This document shows, piece after piece, positions 35,397 to 44,453 of a DNA stretch of 51,547 nucleotides. A model generated the notes under the pieces. It made no database searches. It worked only from the letters and a program-made list of their open reading frames with translations, and was not told the DNA's origin. The DNA is from an uncultured Dorea sp. (GTDB taxonomy: Bacteria; Bacillota; Clostridia; Lachnospirales; Lachnospiraceae): assembly GCA_945870325.1 (NCBI GenBank), contig CAMBRQ010000016.1, forward strand, positions 1 to 51,547, read 5' to 3'. The first letter of the stretch is position 1; each line of letters begins with the position of its first letter. Position numbers and translations under genes: made by a program.

Positions 35397-36992
35397 ATGT
35401 CAGAGATAAGAGTTAGGCAGACTGGGAGAAAGATTGTATGCGAAGCAGGAGACAATCTTTTGAAGAGCCTTCTGGACGCAGGAGTATTTGTGGATAATCC
35501 ATGTAACGGAAAAGGAATCTGCGGAAAATGTAAGATAAAGATTTTGTCCGGAGATGTTTCGTCTATGTCAGAGACAGAAGCGAAACTGTTGAAACCAGAA
35601 GAGACTCAGGCAGGAATCCGTCTGTCTTGTATGGTTGAAGTCCTGGGTGATGTAGAAGTTGAGACGCTTCAAAAGGAAAGAAAGCATGAAGTGTTGACGA
35701 AGGGGTATATGCCGCAGTTCGAGAAAGATGAATTCGAGGATGGATATGGAATCGTAATCGATATTGGAACTACGACGGTTGTAACAGCCCTGATTGATCT
35801 TAAGACAGGAAAGGAACTGGCGAATGCCTCTATGATTAATGCGCAGAAGCATTATGGCTTGGATGTTTTGACTAGAATTACTTATGAATATGAACATCCG
35901 GAATGTGGTATCAGGGAACTTCAAGAGGCGATTGTGAATTCCATGAATGCCATGATTGGTGAAGCGTGCCAGGAGGCATCTGTAAGTCCGGATGAAATTC
36001 GGGAGATCGATGTGGCGGCGAACTGTACGATGATGCATATGCTTTTGGGCGTGGATGCAAGATCCATAGGAAAGGCACCTTATAAGCCGGAATTCGTAGA
36101 AGCCAAAGAGTTATTGGCAAGTGAGATTGGGATTGAGGCGGCGAAAGATACGAAGTTGTATTGTCTTCCCCAGGTGTCTGCTTATATTGGAGCCGATATT
36201 GTAGCAGGAACTTATGTGTGTGAACTACAGAAAGAAAAGGGGAATGTTCTCTTTATCGATATCGGAACGAATGGCGAGATTGTGCTGGTAAGTAACGGTA
36301 GGCTTTTGTGCTGTTCTTGCGCTGCCGGTCCCGCATTAGAAGGAATGAATATCAGTTCCGGTATGAGGGCTGCAGAAGGGGCCGTTGAAGATGTAAAGAT
36401 TACGGAAGATGGAATCAAACTTACAACTATCGGGAATCAGGAACCTGTGGGAATCTGCGGAAGTGGAATTCTGGCTGTGGTGAAAGAACTGCTGCGCACC
36501 GGAATCGTGAAGAAGACGGGGGTATTTATCAAGAAAGACCGTCTAAAAGAAGAGGACTATCGATATCCAATGATTCGTATGAATGGAACGAAGCGGGAGT
36601 TCATTCTCCATGAGAATCCTGAACTTCTGGTGACCCAGGGGGATGTGCGCCAGGTGCAGCTTGCGAAGGGGGCGATTCTGTCCGGATTCGTAGCACTTCT
36701 GAATAAAGCGGGCATTCGGATGGAAGATTTAGATAAGGTGATGATTGCGGGGCAGTTTGGAGCGCATCTTCCGGCTGAGTCCCTGGTTGGAACGGGGATA
36801 CTGCCTCAAGAGGTGGGAGATAAACTGGTCTATGTGGGTAATTCTTCGAAGACGGGTGCGTATATGACGTTGATGTCCCGGAAAGTGAAGCGGGAAGTGG
36901 AAGAACTGGCAGAACAGATGGAGTATATGGAACTGGCTGAGACGGAGAATTATGAACGGATCTTTACGGAGAGTATGATATTTCCTAACTGA
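35397..36992 (+). CDS. RACo-type reductive activator of corrinoid proteins
   Basis: 531 residues. An N-terminal plant-type [2Fe-2S] domain (C36, C42, C45, C78) is followed by an ASKHA-fold ATPase (DUF4445): phosphate loops GIVIDIGTTTVVTALIDL and LFIDIGTNGEIVLVS, and a C-terminal region MIAGQFGAHL. RACo proteins use ATP to drive reduction of inactive Co(II) corrinoid to Co(I). Its presence marks the cluster as a working corrinoid methyl-transfer system. The ATG immediately follows the TAG of methyltransferase 4. Confidence 0.93.
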   Translation: MSEIRVRQTGRKIVCEAGDNLLKSLLDAGVFVDNPCNGKGICGKCKIKILSGDVSSMSETEAKLLKPEETQAGIRLSCMVEVLGDVEVETLQKERKHEVLTKGYMPQFEKDEFEDGYGIVIDIGTTTVVTALIDLKTGKELANASMINAQKHYGLDVLTRITYEYEHPECGIRELQEAIVNSMNAMIGEACQEASVSPDEIREIDVAANCTMMHMLLGVDARSIGKAPYKPEFVEAKELLASEIGIEAAKDTKLYCLPQVSAYIGADIVAGTYVCELQKEKGNVLFIDIGTNGEIVLVSNGRLLCCSCAAGPALEGMNISSGMRAAEGAVEDVKITEDGIKLTTIGNQEPVGICGSGILAVVKELLRTGIVKKTGVFIKKDRLKEEDYRYPMIRMNGTKREFILHENPELLVTQGDVRQVQLAKGAILSGFVALLNKAGIRMEDLDKVMIAGQFGAHLPAESLVGTGILPQEVGDKLVYVGNSSKTGAYMTLMSRKVKREVEELAEQMEYMELAETENYERIFTESMIFPN

Positions 36993-37019
36993 ACTTGATT
37001 ATCAATATCTATATATAAG

Positions 37020-37048
37020 CCGATATATAGATGCAGTCTATATATCGG
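37020..37048. terminator. Palindrome after the RACo gene
   Basis: CCGATATATAGA (37020-37031) pairs perfectly with TCTATATATCGG (37037-37048) around a 5-base loop. No strong T-run follows. It may end the first methyltransferase operon; it is also placed to be an operator for the next one. Confidence 0.55.
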
Positions 37049-37071
37049 AGGCGTTTATAAAAAAGGTGAAT

Positions 37072-37100
37072 TTTACCGGTTGAGGAATGCATGCTATAAT
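37072..37100 (+). promoter_or_regulatory. Promoter of the transporter-methyltransferase operon
   Basis: TTTACC (37072-37077), 17-base spacer, TATAAT (37095-37100). The transporter lipoprotein gene starts 39 bases downstream. No cobalamin riboswitch is seen in this leader. Confidence 0.55.
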
Positions 37101-37138
37101 ATTTAGAAAAATAATATTTACTCAATGGAGGTACGAAA

Positions 37139-37954
37139 GTGAAAAAGAGATTATTAAGTGCATGCCTGTGCGGGGTTATGGCAGCAACTATGATTGTAGG
37201 CTGCGGGGGAAAAGAGAAAGAAGAAACGTCATCAGGTGAAGAGAAGAAGGATAAGATTATTATTGGAACATCATCAGTTTCGGTAGATCTTGCGGAATCT
37301 GGTGTTGAGGCATTGGAAGATATGGGATATGAAGTAGAGTTAAAAGTATTTGATGATTATTTCCTTCCTAATGAAGCATTAGTAGAAGGATCTATTGATG
37401 CTAATTTCTATCAGCATAAACCGTTCCTTGATACTTATAATGAGGAGAAAGGTACGGATATTCAGATGCTGGAGCCGAAACTTTGGAATTTCTGGGCAGG
37501 AATCTATTCTGTTAAGGCAGATTCTATTGATGATCTTCCAGATGGTGGAATTGTCGGTGTTGCTGAAGATGCATCTAATATTGATCAGGATTTGCGTCGC
37601 CTGCAAGAGGCAGGAATTATCAAGTTGACAGATGAAGAAAAGGATCAGTATGATATTGCAGATATCGTGGAGAATCCACATAATTATGAATTTATTCAAG
37701 CGGATCATATTAAGTATACCAATATGGATGATTATACACTTGTAATTGGAACATCCAATACGATGGCATCATTTGATGTCGATCCGACCGAGAATTTACT
37801 GCAGTCATTTGTAGATGATTCACTTGCATTAGGTATGTGTGTAATGCCTGAAAATGCTGATACACAGTGGGCAAAAGATATTATGAAAGCATACACATCT
37901 GATAAAGCAAAAGAATATGTAAAACCTGCGACAGGTTTTGAAGCAGTATTTTAA
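37139..37954 (+). CDS. NlpA/MetQ-family binding lipoprotein
   Basis: 271 residues from a GTG start, with ATGGAGG upstream. A lipoprotein signal ends in IVGC. The NlpA family is shown by DANFYQHKPFLDTYNEEKGT, GGIVGVAEDASNIDQDLRRL and the NPHNYEF stretch. Classical MetQ proteins bind D/L-methionine. This one differs in several regions and lies in an operon with a methyltransferase, so a methylated compound other than methionine is possible (inference). Confidence 0.9.
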   Translation: MKKRLLSACLCGVMAATMIVGCGGKEKEETSSGEEKKDKIIIGTSSVSVDLAESGVEALEDMGYEVELKVFDDYFLPNEALVEGSIDANFYQHKPFLDTYNEEKGTDIQMLEPKLWNFWAGIYSVKADSIDDLPDGGIVGVAEDASNIDQDLRRLQEAGIIKLTDEEKDQYDIADIVENPHNYEFIQADHIKYTNMDDYTLVIGTSNTMASFDVDPTENLLQSFVDDSLALGMCVMPENADTQWAKDIMKAYTSDKAKEYVKPATGFEAVF

Positions 37955-38037
37955 AATTTCTTGTGTACTGTATATGGGGTGTTTGGGAGAAGCCTGACAC
38001 CCCATTTTTATTATGTATACCATGCGAGGAGACTATC

Positions 38038-39021
38038 ATGATTGAGATTAGAGGATTACAGAAGTCATTTGGTGATTTGAAGGTATTGAATAATATTGAT
38101 TTGACTATTGAAGATGGAGAGATATATGGATTGGTAGGTAAAAGCGGAGCAGGAAAATCCACATTGCTTCGATGTATTAATGGACTGGAAAAATATTCCG
38201 CTGGAAGCCTTAAGATAGATGGTGTAGAGGTAAAGGAACTGGATAGAAAGGAATTGCGTAACTTTCGCAAAGGAGTATCTATGATTTTTCAGCATTTTCC
38301 TATGCTGACCAGAAAAACCGTATATGAGAATATTGCATTTCCAATGCGTTGTTGGGGATACGATAAACAGACGATTGATAAACGTGTAAAAGAACTTGCG
38401 GAATTAGTGGGAATCTCGGAAAAATTAAATCAAAGACCGAGGCAGTTATCCGGAGGGCAGCAACAGAGAGTAGCCATTGCAAGGGCATTGACTATGGAAC
38501 CTAAAATCTTGTTGAGTGATGAGGCAACATCAGCATTAGATCCGGTAACGACCCGTGCGATATTACAACTCCTTCGAGATATTAATGAAAAATTGGGGAT
38601 TACGATTATTGTAGTAACACATCAAATGTCTGTTATTAAGGATGTATGTGAAAAAGTTACGCTCCTGGAAGCTGGAGAGTTGGTTGTATCAGGACCGGTG
38701 GATGAACTTTTTATGAATCAGCCGGAAGAACTGAAGACATTTTTAGGAGAAGAGCAGTTTCATGTGGACAACAATGGAGTGAATATACAGATTATGTTAT
38801 CTGATGAAAATGAATCTAAAAATATTGTGAGTAGAATGTCTAGGGAATTAGATATGGATTTTACTATTGTGAATAGTGAAATGGAGCGTTATCGGGATAA
38901 ATATCTAGGGTATCTTATCCTGAATTATGCAGACGAACACAAAAGAAAAGTCGAAACATATCTAAAACAGAATAATATTATCTGGCGGTATTATCAGTCG
39001 CACAGTGAGGAGGAAGAGTAA
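38038..39021 (+). CDS. MetN-type ABC transporter ATP-binding protein
   Basis: 327 residues; Walker A GKSGAGKST, signature LSGGQQQR, Walker B ILLSDEA, H-loop VVTHQM. The Walker B motif has Ser-Asp-Glu-Ala, as in MetN. A C-terminal NIL-type domain (about residues 245-327) resembles the methionine-sensing domain of MetN. The start at 38038 has GAGGAG upstream; the stop overlaps the permease start by one base. Confidence 0.93.
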   Translation: MIEIRGLQKSFGDLKVLNNIDLTIEDGEIYGLVGKSGAGKSTLLRCINGLEKYSAGSLKIDGVEVKELDRKELRNFRKGVSMIFQHFPMLTRKTVYENIAFPMRCWGYDKQTIDKRVKELAELVGISEKLNQRPRQLSGGQQQRVAIARALTMEPKILLSDEATSALDPVTTRAILQLLRDINEKLGITIIVVTHQMSVIKDVCEKVTLLEAGELVVSGPVDELFMNQPEELKTFLGEEQFHVDNNGVNIQIMLSDENESKNIVSRMSRELDMDFTIVNSEMERYRDKYLGYLILNYADEHKRKVETYLKQNNIIWRYYQSHSEEEE

Positions 39022-39692
39022 TGTCAAGATTTTTAACAGAATATCAGTTAAACTTTTGGGAACGAATTCTTGCACCGGCTTTTGTGGCAACAATAGAGAT
39101 GGTCATTATTACTACAATATTAGGCACGATATTTGGCTTTCTGGTAGCAGTCGTTCTGTTAGTAACAGACAAGGATGGGATTCATCCCAATCGCTTTATC
39201 TATGGATTGGTTAGTTTTATTGTAAATGTAATAAGGTCATTTCCGTTTTTGATCCTTATGATTTTTTTGCTGCCGTTTACAAAATTGGTGGTAGGAACAT
39301 CAATCGGGGTTCGGGCAGCAGTTGTTCCGCTTATCGTGTCAGCAACAGCATTTATTGCTAAACTGATTGTAAATGCAATGCAAGAAGTAGATAAAGGATT
39401 GATTGAGGCTATGAAGTCATTTGGCATTTCAGAGGCGCAAGTTGTTTTTAAGGTGATGTTTTCTGAGGCAATGCCTGCAATTATATCAGGCGTTATTCTT
39501 GCAATGGTTGCAATTCTTGGCTCGACTGCTATGGCAGGCGCAATGGGAGCGGGAGGAATTGGATCTGTGGCAATCACATATGGATACCAAAAATTTAATG
39601 AAGTGGTCATGGTTCTTACGGCTGGTATTCTGATTGTATTTGTTCAGTTGATTGAGATAGTAGGAAAGTGGGTTTATCGCAAGATGAAATAG
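39021..39692 (+). CDS. MetI-type ABC transporter permease
   Basis: 223 residues with about five membrane segments, including the coupling loop (KGLIEAMKSFGISEAQVVFK) and the MetI-like stretch GSTAMAGAMGAGGIGSVAIT. It forms the channel for the NlpA-type lipoprotein. GAGGAGGAAG precedes the ATG inside the end of the ATPase gene. The next gene starts within 13 bases. Confidence 0.93.
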   Translation: MSRFLTEYQLNFWERILAPAFVATIEMVIITTILGTIFGFLVAVVLLVTDKDGIHPNRFIYGLVSFIVNVIRSFPFLILMIFLLPFTKLVVGTSIGVRAAVVPLIVSATAFIAKLIVNAMQEVDKGLIEAMKSFGISEAQVVFKVMFSEAMPAIISGVILAMVAILGSTAMAGAMGAGGIGSVAITYGYQKFNEVVMVLTAGILIVFVQLIEIVGKWVYRKMK

Positions 39693-39704
39693 TTGGTGAG
39701 TATT

Positions 39705-40826
39705 ATGGACAGAGAAGAATTATATAGAGAGTTGGCAAAGCAGAAAGAATCCATGACACCAGGGGAACGGATAACCTCATATTTCAGGGGTGAGGAAGTG
39801 GATTGCCTTCCATATGGGCTGCTGGCTCCGGAGGATGCGTTAGCACATATATGGGGATATACGAAAGGACAGGTTCATCGTTCGTTTGATATACGCTGTG
39901 AGATGATACGGCGCAAGAAAGAAGAGTATGGGTTTAGCGGTCTTTCGATACCGTTAGGGCTTAGAGGGATTGGAGAAGCAGTAGGATCGGTGCTGCAATA
40001 TCCGGAAGATGCGGTGGATTATATTAAGGAATACGCGGTTGCAGATTATAGTTTTCTGGAAGAGGCAGTAGAATTTGATGTAGATCAGAATGTACTGTTA
40101 TGTAAAAAATTAGAGGAAGGGAAACGACTTATGGAATTATTTCCTGACATGGGAATCTCTACAGATGTAGCGGGTCCGTTTTCTACGGCGATCGCGATGC
40201 GTCCGATAGAATCAGTCTTGAGAGATATGCGTAAGAATCCGGATAAGGTACATCAACTTCTTTCGTATGGAGTGGATTGTTCTCTAAAATGGATTAAAAG
40301 ATTCCATCAGGAGACAGGAAGTTGTTCTGTCGGGTTTGCTGATCCTGTAACAACAACAGATATTCTTGGTAAAAAGGATTTCCTAAAGTTTTCGAAACCG
40401 TATATGAAAAAACTGGTGGATGGAATTATCGCAATTACAGGAAATGCGCCATCGGTTCACATATGTGGTCATACGAAAGGTATATGGCAGGATTTGATGG
40501 AAATTGGAATTAACAATTTTAGTCTGGATAACTGTGAGAGCCTTGAAGAAGCAAAAAGTATCATGGGAGAAAGGGTATTTATCTCAGGGAATGTTGCGCC
40601 TGTAGATATTATGCGCCTAGGAACAATAGATATGGTGATTGATGCCGTTAAGACGGCAATCAGAGAGGGTGCCGACAGCCCTTCTGGATACATGTTGATG
40701 ACAGGCTGCCAGATTCCGATAGGAACTCCGAAAGAGAATATAGATGCATATATCTATGCAGCGCGAAAATATGGACGTGGTGCGAGGATTGGGCAGATGC
40801 CAAAAGGAATATTGGAAGAAAGTTAA
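39705..40826 (+). CDS. URO-D family corrinoid methyltransferase 5
   Basis: 373 residues with H252, C254 (VHICG) and C335 (TGCQIPIGTP), matching methyltransferase 3 position for position, so the two are recent paralogues. Its place directly after a transporter operon suggests that it acts on the imported compound. I use the ATG at 39705; a GTG at 39696 and a TTG at 39693 are in frame, and the ribosome binding site is poor, so the start is uncertain. Confidence 0.88.
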   Translation: MDREELYRELAKQKESMTPGERITSYFRGEEVDCLPYGLLAPEDALAHIWGYTKGQVHRSFDIRCEMIRRKKEEYGFSGLSIPLGLRGIGEAVGSVLQYPEDAVDYIKEYAVADYSFLEEAVEFDVDQNVLLCKKLEEGKRLMELFPDMGISTDVAGPFSTAIAMRPIESVLRDMRKNPDKVHQLLSYGVDCSLKWIKRFHQETGSCSVGFADPVTTTDILGKKDFLKFSKPYMKKLVDGIIAITGNAPSVHICGHTKGIWQDLMEIGINNFSLDNCESLEEAKSIMGERVFISGNVAPVDIMRLGTIDMVIDAVKTAIREGADSPSGYMLMTGCQIPIGTPKENIDAYIYAARKYGRGARIGQMPKGILEES

Positions 40827-40864
40827 GTTATACTTGAAATGATTATATATAAACTATTAAGTAG

Positions 40865-40902
40865 AAGGTGTCTGGTCGTGATGAAACCAGACACTTTCTT
40901 TA
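40865..40902. terminator. Bidirectional terminator between convergent methyltransferase genes
   Basis: AAGGTGTCTGGT (40865-40876) pairs with ACCAGACACTTT (40886-40897) with one wobble, followed by a T-rich tail. Confidence 0.8.
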
Positions 40903-40924
40903 TTAGTATTTGTTTGAGTGGAAA

Positions 40925-41986
40925 CTATTCCCAATTTGAAGGTTGAACCGGATATTTTGCACATCTTCTGGCTGCTTTCATATATGCATCGATATTTTCC
41001 AGGGATGCAGTAACCGGAATGTCACATCCTGGAGCAATCGTGAATCCGCAAGGGTTATCCCAGCACTTGGCAAAGCAGTTTTTGACAGCGGCTTCAATAG
41101 ATGCAGGAGTACCTTCCAGAACTTCGATTGGAGATACGTTGCCCATGATAGAGAGTTTATCGCCGACAGTTTCTTTGGCATAGGCAATATCTACAGCACT
41201 GTCGATACTGATGCCGCGAATCCCCATTTCTGTGAAAGCCTCGAGAAGTCTGGTGGTATCGCCGCAGATATGGAAACCGGCACCACGGCTTCCCCATTCT
41301 TTCCATTTATCCATTACCTTTACATAATATGGTGTTACGAACTCGCGGAACTGCTTGGGGGATACTAATGAAGCGGTTGGTTCTGCAAGCCCTATACCGA
41401 TCTGGTTTTCTACGAATTTGCGCCCGACTTCGATGGTGGCATCAGCCGCAAAATCAAGTAACTTGTGAAGTCCTTCCGGATCTTTTCGCATGGCTTTCAG
41501 TACAGTGGTAGTTCCGGCAAGGTTGGCAGCGGTCGTGAATGGTCCCATGAAGCCGACTCCGGTGAATATCTCATCTTTTAATTCATCCTGAATCCGTTCT
41601 ACGGCTTCGAATGCAATCTGAGCATTTACATCATTTTCAAATCTAAGATTTTCTAAGTCTAACTGGTCTACATCTGATAGTTTCTCAAGAACAGCATTCT
41701 TCACGATTGGTATTCCGCTGGGGTCGTAGGTAGATTCGGCGCCGAAAGCCACAGGGATTCCGTCAATTCGGTAATTAACGCTTAATCCATCCTGTCCGAA
41801 TCGTTTATAACTTTCGATAAGCCAGTAAGCGCGTGATTTGGCATCGTTGAATGCTTCTTCATACGTTGCTCCGAAGTTCATTCCGATATAGGGAGAGAAG
41901 AGTTTGATCGGCATACGGTCTACTGGTTTTTTGGCAAATAATGCGAATGCCCGTTCTTTTGGTGTCATTTGGTCGTCTCTATGCAT
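40925..41986 (-). CDS. URO-D family corrinoid methyltransferase 6
   Basis: 353 residues on the opposite strand. Zinc ligands H239, C241 (FHICG) and C321 (PGCDIPV) are intact. It differs clearly from methyltransferases 3 and 5, with a different N-terminus (MHRDDQMTPKERAFALFAKK). AAAGGAGGTG precedes the ATG with eight-base spacing, and its own promoter lies upstream, so it is regulated separately from the plus-strand operons. Confidence 0.9.
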   Translation of the reverse strand: MHRDDQMTPKERAFALFAKKPVDRMPIKLFSPYIGMNFGATYEEAFNDAKSRAYWLIESYKRFGQDGLSVNYRIDGIPVAFGAESTYDPSGIPIVKNAVLEKLSDVDQLDLENLRFENDVNAQIAFEAVERIQDELKDEIFTGVGFMGPFTTAANLAGTTTVLKAMRKDPEGLHKLLDFAADATIEVGRKFVENQIGIGLAEPTASLVSPKQFREFVTPYYVKVMDKWKEWGSRGAGFHICGDTTRLLEAFTEMGIRGISIDSAVDIAYAKETVGDKLSIMGNVSPIEVLEGTPASIEAAVKNCFAKCWDNPCGFTIAPGCDIPVTASLENIDAYMKAARRCAKYPVQPSNWE

Positions 41987-42017
41987 AAGGCGGCACCTCC
42001 TTTTGTGTGATAATTTA

Positions 42018-42046
42018 ACTATACTTTAGTGGGGAGGGGAGTTCAA
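42018..42046 (-). promoter_or_regulatory. Promoter of methyltransferase 6
   Basis: On the minus strand, TTGAAC, a 17-base C-rich spacer, and TATAGT. The gene begins about 25 bases after the predicted start site, leaving no room for a riboswitch. Confidence 0.65.
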
Positions 42047-42217
42047 TGGATGAAAGAAAAAGAGGGTATAGAAAAATAAAATGAATGAGCCTAATTATAG
42101 ATGTAAGAGATGCGTAGAAGGCTGTCAATAAGGTTGTTCCTTGTTGTGTATTAAGATAAGATGCGATAGCCTATTGTTATATATAAAGGCGAACAACTGG
42201 GAAAGGGGGGATGCTGC

Positions 42218-44065
42218 ATGGATATCAGGATTGAGAAGTTTGGCGAACATCTTAGGAGGATTAGAAATGCCAGAGGTTATACTCAGGAAGTCCTGGCGGA
42301 AAAGTTAGGGATTACAAGATCTGTTTATGCAGGATATGAATTAGGAACATATGCTCCGGATCTTGTGATGCTGGTAAAGATGGCAGATGCATTGGAGGTA
42401 TCGACGGATATACTGCTGCAAAGAGACCGTGGTATGATGGTAGGTGTGATAAGAGAGCCTAAGACTTTTTATGGAAACCATACAAAAAGGGCGAATGGCA
42501 TATATCTGAATCCAGGCAGTAAAGGATTTGAAATCGCAAGGAATTCTAAGATTTATGTTGACAAGACAGGGCTGCTTAGATATACCAATCGTGTAATTGA
42601 CACGGAACAAAGATTCATGTGCGTAAGCAGACCGAGACGTTTTGGAAAGTCGATGGCAGCGCAGATGTTATTGGCGTACTATGGGAAAAGATGTGATTCT
42701 AAAGAATTGTTTCATGGATTGGAAATAGAAAAAGATGATTCTTATATGCAGCATCTGAATCAGTATGATGTACTGTTTTTTGAAATGCAGCGTTTTTTGC
42801 AGCGGGCGGAAACACCTGAGAACCTGGTATCTTATCTGGAAAAAACGATTTTGAAAGAACTGTCAGAAATTTATGGAGATTATGTCAATTCAGAGACGAA
42901 GGATTTAGTGTCCGCATTTGAAGCGATTGAGAAAATGACAGGGAGTGGCTTTATCTTTGTTATTGATGAATGGGATTGTATTTTCCGGGAGACGAAGAAT
43001 AATACAATAGCACAAAAAGTTTATCTTGATTTTTTGAAAGACTTATTCAAAGGACAGACCTACGTAAAACTGGTATACATGACAGGAATTCTTCCGATCA
43101 AGAAGTATGGGACACATTCGACATTGAATATGTTTTATGAGTATTCGATGATAGATCCTAAAGAAATGGCGGCATATACTGGCTTTACAGAGCAGGAGGT
43201 TGAAGGGCTATGTGAGCAGTATGGTATGGACTTTGAGGAGGCTAAGAAATGGTATGACGGATATTATATGAGGGGAGTCGGACATGTATATGGACCGAAG
43301 TCTATTGTGGATGCGATGTTGAATCAGACCTTTCAAAGTTATTGGGTTAATACAGAGACATATGAGGCATTAAAAATTTACATGGATATGAACTATGATG
43401 GATTGAAGGATGCAATTATCGGGATGCTTGGTGGTGGGAGGATTAAGATTAATTATAGAAGATTTCAGAATGATATGACTACTTTTAAGAGTAAAGATGA
43501 TGTGTTGACATTACTGGTGCATCTAGGGTATCTTGCATATGATAGAGAGACGCGAGAGGTGTTTATTCCGAATCTGGAGATTGCAGAGGAATTCCAGAAT
43601 GCTCTTGAAGGTGAAACATGGAGCGAGATTTCGCAGGTTCTTGAGGAATCGGAGCAATTACTAGATGCTACATTGTGTGGCGATGAAGAAGCGGTTGCCA
43701 GGGGAATAGATACTGTTCATATGGAGAATACATCACTTCTTGCATATAACGACGAGAACTCATTGAGTTGTGTAATTACACTTGCTTATTACAGTGCACG
43801 AAGAGATTATGTATTGCACCGAGAATTAGCATCAGGGCAAGGATATGCAGATGTTGTATTTCGACCAAGAAGACATTCGAATAAGCCTGCTATTATTGTA
43901 GAACTTAAGTGGGATAAATCAGCGGAAAGCGCGATTGAACAGATTAAAAAGAAAAAGTATAAAAAAGCATTGGAGGATTACAAAGGTGACTTATTATTAG
44001 TTGGAATTAATTATAATAAGTCTACGAAAGTACATGAATGCAGAATTGAGAAAATCAGAATATAG
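42218..44065 (+). CDS. HTH-AAA-like ATPase-PD-(D/E)XK nuclease fusion
   Basis: 615 residues. An XRE-type HTH (about 5-65, RGYTQEVLAEKLGITRSVYA) is joined to an AAA-ATPase-like domain with the variant P-loop SRPRRFGKS near residue 145 and the Walker B-like FVIDEWD near residue 250. The C-terminus (about 490-615) has a PD-(D/E)XK nuclease-like core (GYADVVFRPRRHSNKP, then IVELKWDKSAESA). The ATPase plus DUF1703-type nuclease pair is common in gut bacteria with unknown role; an N-terminal HTH is unusual in my experience. GGGGGG precedes the ATG. Monocistronic. Confidence 0.85.
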   Translation: MDIRIEKFGEHLRRIRNARGYTQEVLAEKLGITRSVYAGYELGTYAPDLVMLVKMADALEVSTDILLQRDRGMMVGVIREPKTFYGNHTKRANGIYLNPGSKGFEIARNSKIYVDKTGLLRYTNRVIDTEQRFMCVSRPRRFGKSMAAQMLLAYYGKRCDSKELFHGLEIEKDDSYMQHLNQYDVLFFEMQRFLQRAETPENLVSYLEKTILKELSEIYGDYVNSETKDLVSAFEAIEKMTGSGFIFVIDEWDCIFRETKNNTIAQKVYLDFLKDLFKGQTYVKLVYMTGILPIKKYGTHSTLNMFYEYSMIDPKEMAAYTGFTEQEVEGLCEQYGMDFEEAKKWYDGYYMRGVGHVYGPKSIVDAMLNQTFQSYWVNTETYEALKIYMDMNYDGLKDAIIGMLGGGRIKINYRRFQNDMTTFKSKDDVLTLLVHLGYLAYDRETREVFIPNLEIAEEFQNALEGETWSEISQVLEESEQLLDATLCGDEEAVARGIDTVHMENTSLLAYNDENSLSCVITLAYYSARRDYVLHRELASGQGYADVVFRPRRHSNKPAIIVELKWDKSAESAIEQIKKKKYKKALEDYKGDLLLVGINYNKSTKVHECRIEKIRI

Positions 44066-44067
44066 AA

Positions 44068-44247
44068 TTATTTCTCTTTACATACGATATGCTTTTTGCA
44101 TGATTCCTGGCGTGCAAGAACTACATCCAGCATCTCTCCGAGTGTCTTAAGGCTGGATGCGAGAACCTCTAGTTCATCTTCGGTGAGGCATTCGGATAAT
44201 TTACAGGCAATTGTCGAAAGAAGATAGAGATCAGAGCAGTTTTTCAT
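44068..44247 (-). CDS. Small conserved-looking protein of unknown function
   Basis: 59 residues starting MKNCSDLYLLSTIACKLSEC at 44247, with TGAGGTGA correctly spaced upstream. A longer frame to 44286 lies before this site. The sequence is helical with a leucine-rich pattern (EDELEVLASSLKTLGEMLDV); I recall similar short Lachnospiraceae proteins (a DUF6774-like type), but I am not certain. It is convergent with the HTH-ATPase gene, two bases from its stop. Confidence 0.6.
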   Translation of the reverse strand: MKNCSDLYLLSTIACKLSECLTEDELEVLASSLKTLGEMLDVVLARQESCKKHIVCKEK

Positions 44248-44322
44248 GGGTGTCACCTCAAAAGATTTTAATATATCATATGGCAAAATGATGATAATGT
44301 GATAATATATGATACGTAATTA

Positions 44323-44451
44323 ATTGAAGGTGAACTGGCAGAGCCATTGACATTCAAGCGGTATCCGAAGTCGGATATGTATCTTATTACATTGCGTAAC
44401 AGGGTGAATCGTGAGATTGCGAAATATGCAGCGAAAAAGAAAGGAAAATAA
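44323..44451 (+). pseudogene. C-terminal remnant of a lost gene
   Basis: A 42-codon open stretch (beginning IEGELAEPLTFKRYPKSDMY, ending AKYAAKKKGK and TAA) has no start codon or ribosome binding site and a TAA just upstream in frame. It looks like the tail of a larger protein, perhaps a regulator once paired with the oxidoreductase genes that start two bases after it. The identity is a guess. Confidence 0.35.
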
Positions 44452-44453
44452 GT

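Noticed and set aside
42047..42217. A second riboswitch before the HTH-ATPase gene
   Set aside because: No B12 box, T-box, SAM or other familiar core is present; the sequence is AT-rich without long stems.
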